This document shows positions 53,432 through 62,927 of a stretch of DNA of 64,000 bases, piece by piece. The position numbers were made by a program, and so were the translations under genes. Numbering within the stretch: the stretch's first letter is position 1; every line of letters begins with the position of its first letter. Under the pieces are notes generated by a model. It searched no databases and was not told where the DNA came from. It worked only from the letters and a program-made list of their open reading frames with translations. Origin of the DNA: Sphingopyxis macrogoltabida. Lineage in GTDB: Bacteria; Pseudomonadota; Alphaproteobacteria; Sphingomonadales; Sphingomonadaceae. The stretch lies in contig NZ_CP012700.1 in assembly GCF_001307295.1 (NCBI RefSeq), positions 3,723,001-3,787,000 of the forward strand, in the 5' to 3' direction.

Positions 53432-55350
53432 TGCGATAGCCTCAGCTTCGAAATCTGCCGTGCGATCGACTGGAAATTCGCGTTCAGCTCTGCCGAATCG
53501 TCCGATTCATAAGCTTTGCCCGAAGTCGAACAGCTGTCGAGCTGGGTATTGGTCCCGACGCCGAACGACACAACCCAGATGGTGACGCCGAGTTCGCGCG
53601 TCCGCCGGCAGAGCTGGACGAAGCGGTTGTTGTGCCGCGCGACGGCATCATTGTCGCTGGTCGCGCCGATGCGCTGCATCGTGATCTCATTGCCCTGGTG
53701 CGACAGATTGTCGCGCGGCGCGGTCATGTCACCGTCGGTCATGAAGACGATATGGCGGCTGATCGGCCGGTTGTTTGACGCGGTCGCATTTTCGCTGGCG
53801 AACAGGCCGACCGGCGAAATCAGCCGCGCGCCCCACGCCATGCCGGCGTCGTGGTAGGTATACCCCTTGGGCTGCAGAGCGTTGATATAGGCTTCGAAGG
53901 TCGACTTGTCCGCCTTCGTCATCTTGGTCAGCTTCATCGCCGCGACCGGACAGGCGCCATAGTCGCTGGTCAGCGAACGCGTCGCAAAGCTCGAGCTGTT
54001 GGTCGTGCTCGTCGTGTTGCTGCTCGACGACCGGCCATAGGCGACCTCGGACAGGAACATCTGCCACTGGGTGTCGGCATCGCTCGGGTCGGGGACCAGC
54101 GTGATGTTCATGTCGAGCGCGTCGTCGGGCGCGGTCGCGGTCGGGCCGAAGGGGTCGGTAGCGCGTTCGATGATGCAGCCGTTCCAGGCAACGGTAACGT
54201 CCGCGCCGTTCGTGCCAGTGTTGGTGACGAGCGAATTGCCCTGTTTCACCGCGGTGACGTCGAACGAGCGATTCTGGTAGGTATAGTTCTGGAACGTCTT
54301 GATCGGCTCTTCGGTCACGGTTTCCTTGAAGGTCCGCGTGAAGGTCATCGTCCGTTCCTGCAACTTGCACTTGTTGCTCGAGGTCGTGTAGCGATAGCTG
54401 TAATAGACGTATTTCTGGTTGCGGTCGTACGTCGTGATGCGGTCGCCCTCACCATCGATGAACTGCGCGGTCTGGTTGCGCGTCGGCGTCCCGCTGGCCG
54501 TCGGCGTCGTGTCGGGCGGCGGGTTCGCATTGTTGTTGCAGAAGCTCTTGTCGACGTTCGATCCGCTCGACCAGCTTCCCGCAGTGGTGGTGCCGTCGTT
54601 GTAGGTGTTGCTGATCTCGGTCGACGCGTTGCCGTAGGTGATCTTGAAATTGGGCGTCCGCGACGGCAGCGTCGTTTCGTTCGCCAGCCAGTCGGGATTC
54701 TTGGCGCGCAGGATCTGCCCGACATTGACCGTCGAGCTATAGGGAACGACCCCGAAACGCAGCTGGCCGTCGCCGATATCGGCCTTGGTCAGCGTGTCGA
54801 AAAAGTCGATCGCCGCGGTGCGCAGGCCCTGAATCTTCGTTACCGTATCCGACCCGTTGGCGCGCGCCATCGATCCCGTCACGTCGAGCACGAGCATCAC
54901 GTCGACGTTCGAGATTTCGAGCTTCGCGGTGCAATTGACCGACAGGTCGAACTTGTCGGTGCCGAAAATATACATGATCGCGGTCGGCAGCTTCACACTC
55001 GCGGTGCCGGTGACGTCCGCCGTGTTCGGCGCGCTCGACGAGAAAGTCGCGGTGTTGCTGCCGTAAATTCCGGACGGCATGTTGAAGTTGAACATCTTGT
55101 TCGCTTCGGCTTTCGCCGTATCGGAATAGGTGCCCGCCGCCATCGCGCGGCGCCCCGCCAGCACGCCGGCGTCGCACGCCTGCTGGAGGCGGAGCTGCGT
55201 CATATAGGCGCGGCCGATATCGACACCCGATCCGACGATGCCGATGACCGGCACGATCGCCGCGGCAGTCAGAATCAGGGCATTGCCGCGCTGGTCGCGC
55301 GCAAGTGCTTTTCCTGTTTGCCGCAAGCGGCTGAAAATGGTCCCACCCAT
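53428..55350 (-). CDS. TadG-like protein with von Willebrand factor A domain
   Basis: A 640-residue protein. It has a Tad-type N terminus (QRGNALILTAAAIVPVIGIVG) with one membrane helix (~22-42), then a vWA domain beginning VDVMLVLDVTGSMARANG (MIDAS motif DxTGS) and ending FMTDGDMTAP and IWVVSFG. A long Asn/Thr/Ser-rich insert (~250-480) is unusual for the family. The start at 55350 follows AGAGGGG; the frame stays open to 56337 by chance across rsmE. First gene of the TadG-TadE-TadE unit. Confidence 0.9.
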   Translation of the reverse strand: MGGTIFSRLRQTGKALARDQRGNALILTAAAIVPVIGIVGSGVDIGRAYMTQLRLQQACDAGVLAGRRAMAAGTYSDTAKAEANKMFNFNMPSGIYGSNTATFSSSAPNTADVTGTASVKLPTAIMYIFGTDKFDLSVNCTAKLEISNVDVMLVLDVTGSMARANGSDTVTKIQGLRTAAIDFFDTLTKADIGDGQLRFGVVPYSSTVNVGQILRAKNPDWLANETTLPSRTPNFKITYGNASTEISNTYNDGTTTAGSWSSGSNVDKSFCNNNANPPPDTTPTASGTPTRNQTAQFIDGEGDRITTYDRNQKYVYYSYRYTTSSNKCKLQERTMTFTRTFKETVTEEPIKTFQNYTYQNRSFDVTAVKQGNSLVTNTGTNGADVTVAWNGCIIERATDPFGPTATAPDDALDMNITLVPDPSDADTQWQMFLSEVAYGRSSSSNTTSTTNSSSFATRSLTSDYGACPVAAMKLTKMTKADKSTFEAYINALQPKGYTYHDAGMAWGARLISPVGLFASENATASNNRPISRHIVFMTDGDMTAPRDNLSHQGNEITMQRIGATSDNDAVARHNNRFVQLCRRTRELGVTIWVVSFGVGTNTQLDSCSTSGKAYESDDSAELNANFQSIARQISKLRLSQ

Positions 55351-55554
55351 GGTCAAAACCCCTCTTGGACCAGGCTCACAGCCCACCCGGATGCGCGACT
55401 GGTATCGTCGCACTAGCGGGAAACTGCTTACCAAATGGCTAATCGACCCCGCGGCGTTTGGCGGCCAAACGGCTGATTTGCTCCGTTTCAGGACAGATTC
55501 GCCGTCCTGCCGCAAAAGATGCACAAGGAATCGCCTTCTGCTATTGCGTGCGCC

Positions 55555-56301
55555 ATGCCCGCGACACCCGCCTGGCCGCCCGCCAGCACCCCCCGCCTGT
55601 TCATCGACACCCCGCTCGGACCCGATGCCGCGCCGGTGATCGACGGCAGTTCGGCGCATTATCTGCTCGGCGTCATGCGGCTGAAGGCAGGTGATCCGGT
55701 CTTGCTGTTCGACAACCGCAGCGGCGAATGGCTGGCGGTCGTCGCCGACGCCGGCAAGCGGTCGCTGACCGTGCGGATCGAGCGCCAGACGCGTCCGCTC
55801 GAACGCGTGCCCGACCTCTGGCTCTGCTTTGCGCCGGTCAAGAAGGCGCGGCTCGACTGGATTATCGAAAAGGCGACCGAACTCGGCGTCGCGCGCCTGC
55901 AGCCGGTGATCACCGAACGGACGATCGTCGAGCGGGTGAAGGCGGAACGGATCGCAGCGCAGATCGTCGAGGCATGCGAGCAATGCGGCCGCACCGCCCT
56001 TCCCGCACTCGCCGACCCCGTAAAGCTGCCGCAGCTTTTGCGGGACTGGCCGGCCGAACGTGCGCTCCTGTTCGCGGACGAAGCCGGCGGCGCAGCTTTC
56101 AATAGCGTCGATGCCCCGGCCCCGGCGGCAATTCTGACCGGGCCCGAAGGCGGCTTTACGACCCGCGAACGCGACCTGCTGCTGGACTGTTCCGCAGTCC
56201 GCCGCGTCGCGCTGGGCCCGCGCATCCTGCGCGCCGAAACCGCCGCGATCGCGGCGACCGGCCTGTGGATGGCGAAGCATGGCGACTGGAGCGGCGGCTA
56301 A
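55555..56301 (+). CDS. rsmE: 16S rRNA (uracil1498-N3)-methyltransferase
   Basis: A 248-residue SPOUT-class methyltransferase with an N-terminal PUA-like domain (LFIDTPLGPDA, HYLLGVMRLKAGD) and the C-terminal knotted fold: FAPVKKARLDWIIEKATELGV, LTGPEGGFTTRE and LGPRILRAETAA. It methylates U1498 of 16S rRNA. The start at 55555 (MPATPAWPP) fits the family; ATG 55519 is possible. Divergent from the Tad unit. In related genomes gshA is the usual next gene; here two secreted proteins lie between (family recollection). Confidence 0.94.
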   Translation: MPATPAWPPASTPRLFIDTPLGPDAAPVIDGSSAHYLLGVMRLKAGDPVLLFDNRSGEWLAVVADAGKRSLTVRIERQTRPLERVPDLWLCFAPVKKARLDWIIEKATELGVARLQPVITERTIVERVKAERIAAQIVEACEQCGRTALPALADPVKLPQLLRDWPAERALLFADEAGGAAFNSVDAPAPAAILTGPEGGFTTRERDLLLDCSAVRRVALGPRILRAETAAIAATGLWMAKHGDWSGG

Positions 56302-56435
56302 CCATATTTGTGCCCATCCGACACAATGAAGGCCCAAACTTCACAATCTTAACCCGCTGTTAGCCACAACTGCCCCATAGCGCCGCCATGCAGCGGCGGG
56401 ACCAGAGCCGAAACTGCTGGTGTGGGGACCAGTAT

Positions 56436-58373
56436 GTGCAGCTATTGCGAGCGTTGATGGCGCTCGCCTGTCTGGCGGCGGGTCTCGTCGCTGCGCCCGT
56501 CGGGGCGCAGGCCACCACGACGTACAGCAACACGACCACCGGAACGATCAGCGAGACCGCGACCCCGTGCACCGCCCCGCTGGTGCGCAATTTCACCGTC
56601 GCGTCGAACGCCCAGATCACCGACGTCGATATCGGCGTCCAGCTCAGCCACACCTATCGCGGCGACCTTCGCGCGACGCTGGTGTCGCCCGGCGGCACGG
56701 TGGTCAGCCTGATCACCAACGTCGGCACGTCGGCGGACAATCTGAACGTCCTGTTCGACGACGGCGCGGCCGCGAGCATCTCGACACACAGTTCGAACGA
56801 CAACACGACAGCGGCCCCGCCCTATCAGCGCAATTTCAGGCCCGAAGGCTCGCTCGCCAGCTTCAACGGCGAAGCGTCGGCGGGAAGCTGGCAATTGACG
56901 ATCTGCGATTCGCTGAACGGCGACAGCGGCAGCTTTGCCCGTGCACATCTCTATCTCACCACCGTACCGCTCACGCCCTATGCCGACCTTTCGCTGACCA
57001 AGACGGTGAGCAGCGCGTCGCCGGCGTTCGGCGCGAGCATCAGCTATACGTTGAGCGTCACCAATGCGAGCGCCTCGCCGCTCACCGCCACCGGCGTCAC
57101 GGTACAGGACAGCCTGCCGCCGGGGTTCGCCTTCACCGGCGCCTCGGGCGTCGGAAGCTACAGCAGCGGTACGGGCGTCTGGACCGTCGGGAGTATCCCG
57201 CCGGGCACGACACGAACGCTGACGATCAGCGGCACGGTGACCGCAACGTCGGGCGCCACCGTCACCAACAGCGCCGAGATCAGCGCCTCTTCGGCCTATG
57301 ACACGGACTCGACCCCCGGCAACGGCGCCGCCGGCGAGGACGATGGCGATTCGGCAAGCTTCACCGTGTCGGGTACGCGCACCGCAGGCGTCGCGCCGAC
57401 GCTCGTCTGCCCCGCGCTGACGACGACCCACGACTGGGACAATATCAGCTGGTCGGCCGGAGCGACCAGCGGCAGCTATGCGCTTGCCGGCATCGGCACG
57501 ACCAACTTCGGCATCACGATCAGCGGCGGCAGCTTCCTCAGCAACGCGACCTATGGCGGACAGTCGCCGACGCGGCAGAATGTCGTCACCGGCGGACTGT
57601 CGCCGGCGCAATATTCGATCTTTGAACTTGTCGATTTCACCAGCCAGGCGGGCACCGCCACCTCGACGATCACCTTGCCGACCGCGGTTCCCGGCGCCCA
57701 GTTCCGGTTGTTCGACATCGATTATTCGTCGAGCCAGTTTGCCGACCGCGTGACCGTCACGGGCAGCTTCAACGGATCGCCCGTCATGCCCGTACTGACC
57801 AACGGGGCGAGCAATTATGTCATCGGCAACAGCGCCTATGGCGACGTCCTGTCGGCCGACACCAGCGCCAACGGTACGGTAACCGTAACCTTCACCGCCC
57901 CGGTCGATACCATCGTCATCGAATATGGCAGCCATTCGATCGCGCCCGCAAATCCCGGGCAGCAGGGGATGGCGATCCACGACATCGTCTTTTGCCGCCC
58001 GGTCGGCAATCTCGCGATCGCCAAGACGAGCGGCGTCGTCAGCGATCCGGTCAACGGCACCACCGACCCCAAGGCGATCCCCGGCGCAACGATGCGCTAT
58101 TGCCTGCTCGTGACGAACAACGGCAGCAGCACCGCGACCACGATCAATATCGCCGATCCGCTGCCGCCGACGATGACCTTCGTTGCGGGCTCGATGCGCA
58201 GCGGAACAAGCTGTGCCGGGGCGACGACGGTCGAGGACGACAATGCCAGCGGCGCCGACGAAAGCGACCCGTTCGGCGCGTCGTTCGCGGGCGCGACCGT
58301 ATCGGCGACTACCGCGACTCTCGCCCCGGCCGCCGCGATGGCGGTCGCGTTCAACGTGACGGTCAACTAATGG
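56436..58373 (+). CDS. Secreted P-domain / DUF11 repeat protein
   Basis: A ~645-residue exported protein. The GTG start at 56436 follows GGGGA and gives a clean signal peptide (LLRALMALACLAAGLVAAP, cleavage after AQA); ATG 56388 would prepend 16 residues. Domains: proprotein-convertase P-domain-like beta jelly roll (~35-165, SHTYRGDLRATLVSPGG to GSWQLTICDS), a DUF11 domain (~170-290, SLTKTVSSASPAFG), a Cys-containing middle domain ending at FCRP, and a second DUF11 (IAKTSGVVSDPVNGTTDPK). Surface or extracellular matrix role is inferred. No anchor motif seen. The stop TAA overlaps the next ATG (58370); I give the end of that stop as 58370 plus the coupled site. Confidence 0.8.
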
Positions 58374-60736
58374 CTTCGCTGGCCCGCTTGGCGCGCCTGG
58401 GCGCACTCCTCCTCATCGCCGCCGGGGCCGGCGCGCCGGCGATGGCGCAGCGCGTCATCGTCAATCCCTCGTTCGAATCGAACAACCCGCAGGGCGCGGG
58501 CGCGGCGAATTACGAAATCTACACCAATGGATCGGTGACCGGCTGGGATTCGGCGTCGGGCGAGATCGAGCTGTGGGATACCGGCTTTCAGAGCGTTCCT
58601 GCCTATGACGGTTCGGTCTTCGCCGAAATGAACGCTAACGTGCCCGGCGCGCTCTACCAGAATATCTGCATGGTGAACGGCGAGACGATCGGCTGGACCT
58701 TTGCCCACCGCGCCCGCTCGGGCGGCCCGGCGACGCAGACCGCGCGCTTCCAGATCGCGAACGGCAGCGGCACGCTGATCCAGAATCTGGCGACGCAGGC
58801 ATCGACCACGGCGAACCAGGTCTGGAACGTCAACACCGGCACCGCGACCTATAGCGGCGCGTCGGGCGTCCAGCGCGTCCAGTTCATCACCACCGACGCG
58901 GGCAGCTACGGCAATTTCCTCGACGACATCCGCATCACGCTCAATCCGTTCATCGAGCTGTCGACCGCGACCGCCTCGGGGGTCGAATCGATCGCGTCGG
59001 CGAACCTGCCGGGCCTTGTCGTCAGCGGCACCTTGTTCTCTGCGCGCACGGTCAACGTCAGCATTACCGGCGGCACCGCGACGCGCGGCACCGACTATAC
59101 GACGCCCGGCGGCGGCGCGACCTTCACCGTCACCATTCCGGCCGGCACCTATCAGAATGTCACCGTCCCGCTCGGCATCCAGATCATCGACGATACGGTG
59201 ACCGAGGGTAGCGAGACGATCCAGATCGCGCTGAACACGGGCACCGGCTACACCGTGTCGAGCACATCGAGCTGCGGCGGCACCCCGCGGACCGCCAGCA
59301 CCTACACGATCACCGATAATGATTCGCCGGTCGTGCTCGCGAAGAGCTGGACGAACGGGATCGCGGGCGACGCGGTCGGGCTGTCGATTTCGGGGGGCCT
59401 CGTCCCCGTTGCCGGATCGTCGACCGTCGGCGGCAGCGCCACCAACGCCAGCACCGTCGCGGTCGCCGGAACGACGCTGACCCTGACCGAAAGCTTTACG
59501 ACGGGATCGGCGGCGAATTACACCAGCAGCATCGAATGCCGCCGCAACAGCGACAATGCGGTGGTCGCGACCGGCGGCAGCGGGCTCAGCCGCACCGTGA
59601 CGATGCCGTCGGGCACTTCGCTGACTTGTACCTTTACCAACAGCCGCAAGTCGGCGACGCTCGTCGTCCGCAAGACCTGGGTCAATGCCCAGACGACCAA
59701 CGCGGTCACCGTGGCGAGCGACGGCTTCGTCAACGATGCGACGCTGTCCTCGGTCGCGAACAGCGCCAACGAAACCGACACCAATGCCGCGGTCACCGTC
59801 TATGCCGCCGAAAGCGGCGCGCTGACCGAAAGCTGGACGGTCGGCAATGGCGCTAATTATGCGCAGGCGCTCGCCTGCACCGGCAATACGACCGCGCTGG
59901 CGGGCAATATGTTGACGGTCAATCCCGCCGACACCGCGATCGTCTGTACCTTCACCAACAGCCGCATCGCGCAGCAGTTCCGCCTCGCCAAAACATGGTC
60001 GGGCGCCACGGTCGGCCACACCGCCGCCGCGACGACGAGCGGCGGCACCGCCAATGCCAGCTTCAGTTCGACCGCGCCGACCGCGACAAACGGAACGCAG
60101 GTCACGATGCGGGCGGGCGACGTCGTGAACCTTCCCGCCGAAAGCTGGGGCGGCGGCGCGGTCGCTGCGCTCTATAACGCCACGGTCGAATGCACCGGCG
60201 GCAGCCCGCTCGCCAGCGGCGCGACGGGACGGACGCTGACGATCCAGCCGAGCACGACGGCGACGGTGTGCACCTACACCAACGCCTATGTCCTGCCGCT
60301 CGCGATCGCCAAGACTTCGGTCGCCTATAGCGACCCGGTGAACGGGACGACGAACCCGAAGCTGATCCCCGGCGGATTCGCCGATTATAGCATCACCGTC
60401 ACCGCGCCGTCGGGCACCGCACCGACGAGCAATAGCGTCGTCGTTACCGACGCGATCCCCGCCAACCTTGCGCTGTTCGTCGGCACCTATGCGCCCGGGC
60501 CCGGGCCGATCGGCTTTACCGCCGGGAGCAGCGGCCTGACCTACAGCTTCACCAGCCTCGCGAGCGGCAGCGACGACCTCAGCTTCTCGAGCGACGGCGG
60601 CTCGACCTGGACCTATACCCCGGTCGCCGACGCCAATGGTGTCGACACCAATGTCACCCATGTCCGCGTCAATCCGAAGGGCAGCATGGCACCGGGATCG
60701 AGCTTCACGATCAACCTGCGCGCGATGGTCGAATAG
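58370..60736 (+). CDS. Secreted Calx-beta / tandem-module / DUF11 protein
   Basis: A 788-residue exported protein whose ATG overlaps the previous TAA (TAATG). Signal peptide ~1-26 (cleavage after AMA). Domains: a lectin/CBM-like N domain (~27-190, VIVNPSFESNNPQG, typical of choice-of-anchor domains), a Calx-beta-like domain (~200-310, GTDYTTPGGGATFTV, IIDDTVTEGSETIQIAL), three tandem ~105-residue modules each opening with LAKSW/VRKTW/LAKTW and closing with C[TY]FTN-type strands, then a C-terminal DUF11 (IAKTSVAYSDPVNGTTNPK) shared with the upstream gene. Extracellular adhesin or matrix protein by inference. No sorting signal recognised. Confidence 0.82.
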   Translation: MASLARLARLGALLLIAAGAGAPAMAQRVIVNPSFESNNPQGAGAANYEIYTNGSVTGWDSASGEIELWDTGFQSVPAYDGSVFAEMNANVPGALYQNICMVNGETIGWTFAHRARSGGPATQTARFQIANGSGTLIQNLATQASTTANQVWNVNTGTATYSGASGVQRVQFITTDAGSYGNFLDDIRITLNPFIELSTATASGVESIASANLPGLVVSGTLFSARTVNVSITGGTATRGTDYTTPGGGATFTVTIPAGTYQNVTVPLGIQIIDDTVTEGSETIQIALNTGTGYTVSSTSSCGGTPRTASTYTITDNDSPVVLAKSWTNGIAGDAVGLSISGGLVPVAGSSTVGGSATNASTVAVAGTTLTLTESFTTGSAANYTSSIECRRNSDNAVVATGGSGLSRTVTMPSGTSLTCTFTNSRKSATLVVRKTWVNAQTTNAVTVASDGFVNDATLSSVANSANETDTNAAVTVYAAESGALTESWTVGNGANYAQALACTGNTTALAGNMLTVNPADTAIVCTFTNSRIAQQFRLAKTWSGATVGHTAAATTSGGTANASFSSTAPTATNGTQVTMRAGDVVNLPAESWGGGAVAALYNATVECTGGSPLASGATGRTLTIQPSTTATVCTYTNAYVLPLAIAKTSVAYSDPVNGTTNPKLIPGGFADYSITVTAPSGTAPTSNSVVVTDAIPANLALFVGTYAPGPGPIGFTAGSSGLTYSFTSLASGSDDLSFSSDGGSTWTYTPVADANGVDTNVTHVRVNPKGSMAPGSSFTINLRAMVE

Positions 60737-60788
60737 GCGGGCAAAAGGCGCTACAACAGCCGATTGTATTTTGTACCGAACCGTCTAA

Positions 60789-62171
60789 ATGCGCGAAATG
60801 AGCACGCGCACCGCCTCGGACAGCAACGATCCCGTCGTCGAACATGCGAGCGATCTCGCAGTTCCCATGATCAAGGGCGAAAAGCCCCGCGAACGCTGGC
60901 GCATCGGCACCGAGCACGAGAAATTCGTCTATCGCACCGCCGACCATCGCGCCCCGTCCTATGACGAGCCCGGCGGCATCCGCGACTTGCTGATGGCGCT
61001 GACCCGCTTCGGCTGGGAACCGGTGATCGAGGGCGATAATGTCATCGCGCTAGCCGGCAGCGACGGCACCGTCAGCCTCGAACCTGCGGGGCAACTCGAA
61101 CTTTCGGGCGCGCCGGTCGAAAATCTCCACCAGACCTGCGCCGAGACCGGCCGCCACCTGAAGCAGGTCAAGGAAGTCGGCGCCGAGCTCGGGCTCGGCT
61201 TCCTCGGCCTCGGCATGTGGCCCGACAAGACGCGTGCCGAGCTGCCGATCATGCCCAAGGGCCGCTACAAGATCATGCTCGAGCATATGCCGCGCGTCGG
61301 CACGATGGGGCTCGACATGATGCTGCGCACCTGCACGATCCAGACCAACCTCGACTATTCGTCAGAGGCCGACATGGTGCAGAAGTTCCGCGTGTCGCTC
61401 GCGCTCCAGCCGCTCGCGACCGCGCTCTTCGCCAGCTCGCCCTTCACCGAGGGTAAGCCCAACGGCTATATGTCGTATCGCAGCCATATCTGGACGGATA
61501 CCGATCCGGCGCGCACCGGCATGCTGCCCTTCGTGTTCGAAGACGGCTTCGGCTACGAACGCTATGTCGACTATATGCTCGACGTGCCGATGTATTTCGT
61601 CTTCCGCGATGGGAAATATATCGACGCCGCGGGGCAAAGCTTCCGCGACTTCCTGAAGGGCGAACTGCCGGCGCTCCCCGGCGAAAAGCCGCGCCTTTCC
61701 GACTGGAACGACCATCTGTCGACCGCCTTTCCGGAGGTGCGGCTCAAAAGCTTCCTCGAAATGCGCGGCGCCGACGGCGGCCCGTGGAACCGTATCTGCG
61801 CCCTTCCCGCGCTCTGGGTCGGGCTGCTCTACGACCAAAGCGCGCTCGATGCCGCGTGGGACCTCGTCAAGGGCTGGAGCATCGAGGAACAGCAGACGCT
61901 CCGCGACGCGGTTCCGGCCGAGGGCCTCGACGCCGCTGCCCCGGGCGGCGGCACGCTCGGCGAGCTCGCCCACCGCGTTCTCGACATCGCCGCGGCAGGG
62001 CTGGCCGCGCGCGGCGAGGTCAATTCGATGGGCGACAACGAGGTCGGCTTCCTCGAACCGCTGCGTCGCATCGCCAAGAGCGGCAAATCGCCGGCGCACG
62101 ACCTACTCGACCGCTATGACGGCGCGTGGAACCACGACCTTTCGAAGATTTACGACGAGCTCAGCTTCTAG
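60789..62171 (+). CDS. gshA: Glutamate-cysteine ligase (plant/alphaproteobacterial type)
   Basis: A 460-residue enzyme for the first step of glutathione synthesis. Diagnostic segments are RWRIGTEHEKFVY (ATP/glutamate site), SLEPAGQLELSGAP, MLRTCTIQTNLDYSSE and EVRLKSFLEMRGADGG, all of the plant-type GCL class. Start 60789, or MSTRTASDSN at 60798; both have weak ribosome-binding sites. Its stop is followed by an inverted repeat that may terminate transcription. Confidence 0.95.
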   Translation: MREMSTRTASDSNDPVVEHASDLAVPMIKGEKPRERWRIGTEHEKFVYRTADHRAPSYDEPGGIRDLLMALTRFGWEPVIEGDNVIALAGSDGTVSLEPAGQLELSGAPVENLHQTCAETGRHLKQVKEVGAELGLGFLGLGMWPDKTRAELPIMPKGRYKIMLEHMPRVGTMGLDMMLRTCTIQTNLDYSSEADMVQKFRVSLALQPLATALFASSPFTEGKPNGYMSYRSHIWTDTDPARTGMLPFVFEDGFGYERYVDYMLDVPMYFVFRDGKYIDAAGQSFRDFLKGELPALPGEKPRLSDWNDHLSTAFPEVRLKSFLEMRGADGGPWNRICALPALWVGLLYDQSALDAAWDLVKGWSIEEQQTLRDAVPAEGLDAAAPGGGTLGELAHRVLDIAAAGLAARGEVNSMGDNEVGFLEPLRRIAKSGKSPAHDLLDRYDGAWNHDLSKIYDELSF

Positions 62172-62218
62172 GATTGGCGTCAGCTTTCGGGGTGGGGAGC
62201 GGCCGTTCGCCTTTTTGT

Positions 62219-62303
62219 GTACCCCGGCGAAGGCCGGGGTCCAAGGCGCAAGTATGCGGCGCTGGCTTTCCAACGCTCTGGACCCCGGCCTTCGCGTGGG
62301 TAC
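62219..62303. repeat. Long inverted repeat downstream of gshA
   Basis: Arms 62219-62243 and 62279-62303 match in 23 of 25 positions as reverse complements (GTACCCCGGCGAAGGCCGGGG on the left in part), each with an inner CCGG...CCGG palindrome; loop ~35 bases. It lies between gshA and dps, which are convergent, and could terminate both. It is distinct from the other repeat families. Confidence 0.7.
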
Positions 62304-62343
62304 ATGTCACTTAGGTCCGCTACCGGCGGCAAACTGCCGCACC

Positions 62344-62820
62344 TCAATATCCCAGCGTCGCTTCCAGAAACCAGATGCGCTGCTGCGTTTCGTCGGCCCA
62401 GCCGTCGACGAGCCCACTCGTCGCGATGTCGCCCGCCTCCTCGGCGGCCGCTTTCGCTTCCCGGATCTGCGCGAGCAGCGTCCGGTTGTCCTCCGCGAGC
62501 GCACGGACCATCGCGTCGGGCGCGACGCCAGCGGCATCGTCGTCGCGGATCGACTGGCGACGGCCGATGTCGCCGACCGAGCGCAAAGTCACCGCGCCAT
62601 TCTTGCGCACCCGCTCGGCGATCAGGTCGGTGGTCGCGAGAATCTGCGTCGCCTGTTCATCGAACAGCAGATGCAGTTCGCGAAAATGCGGGCCGTGGAC
62701 GTGCCAGTGATAATTCTTCGTCTTGAGATAGAGCGCAAAGCTGTCGGCGAGCAGCGCGTTGAGCGCGTCGGCAACCGCAGGCTCATTTTTCTGCGTGTCG
62801 GACATCGTCGTAGCGGACAT
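62344..62820 (-). CDS. dps: Dps-family ferritin-like DNA-protection protein
   Basis: A 158-residue four-helix protein that forms dodecamers, binds DNA and oxidises Fe2+ with H2O2. The ferroxidase site residues are in TKNYHWHVHGPHFRELH and LLFDEQATQI; a further Dps signature is IAERVRKNG. The start at 62820 follows AAAGGA; the ORF running to 63111 crosses the neighbouring gene and is not real. Convergent with gshA. Confidence 0.93.
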   Translation of the reverse strand: MSATTMSDTQKNEPAVADALNALLADSFALYLKTKNYHWHVHGPHFRELHLLFDEQATQILATTDLIAERVRKNGAVTLRSVGDIGRRQSIRDDDAAGVAPDAMVRALAEDNRTLLAQIREAKAAAEEAGDIATSGLVDGWADETQQRIWFLEATLGY

Positions 62821-62927
62821 GGAAGAAATCCTTTCTGTTACCGTCCCTAGATAGGGCGCCGTTGACGGAAAGGCCCATGAAGGCTCTTCGTCGCTATCAT
62901 CGAAAAAATCGATGATCTGAAATGAGT

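Noticed and set aside
55351..56337. Upstream extension of the TadG reading frame across rsmE
   Set aside because: Antisense to a well-supported rsmE; a proper start with ribosome-binding site exists at 55350.
57992..58369. Upstream extension of the second surface-protein frame
   Set aside because: Overlaps the coding region of the first surface protein; TAATG start at 58370 gives a clean signal peptide.
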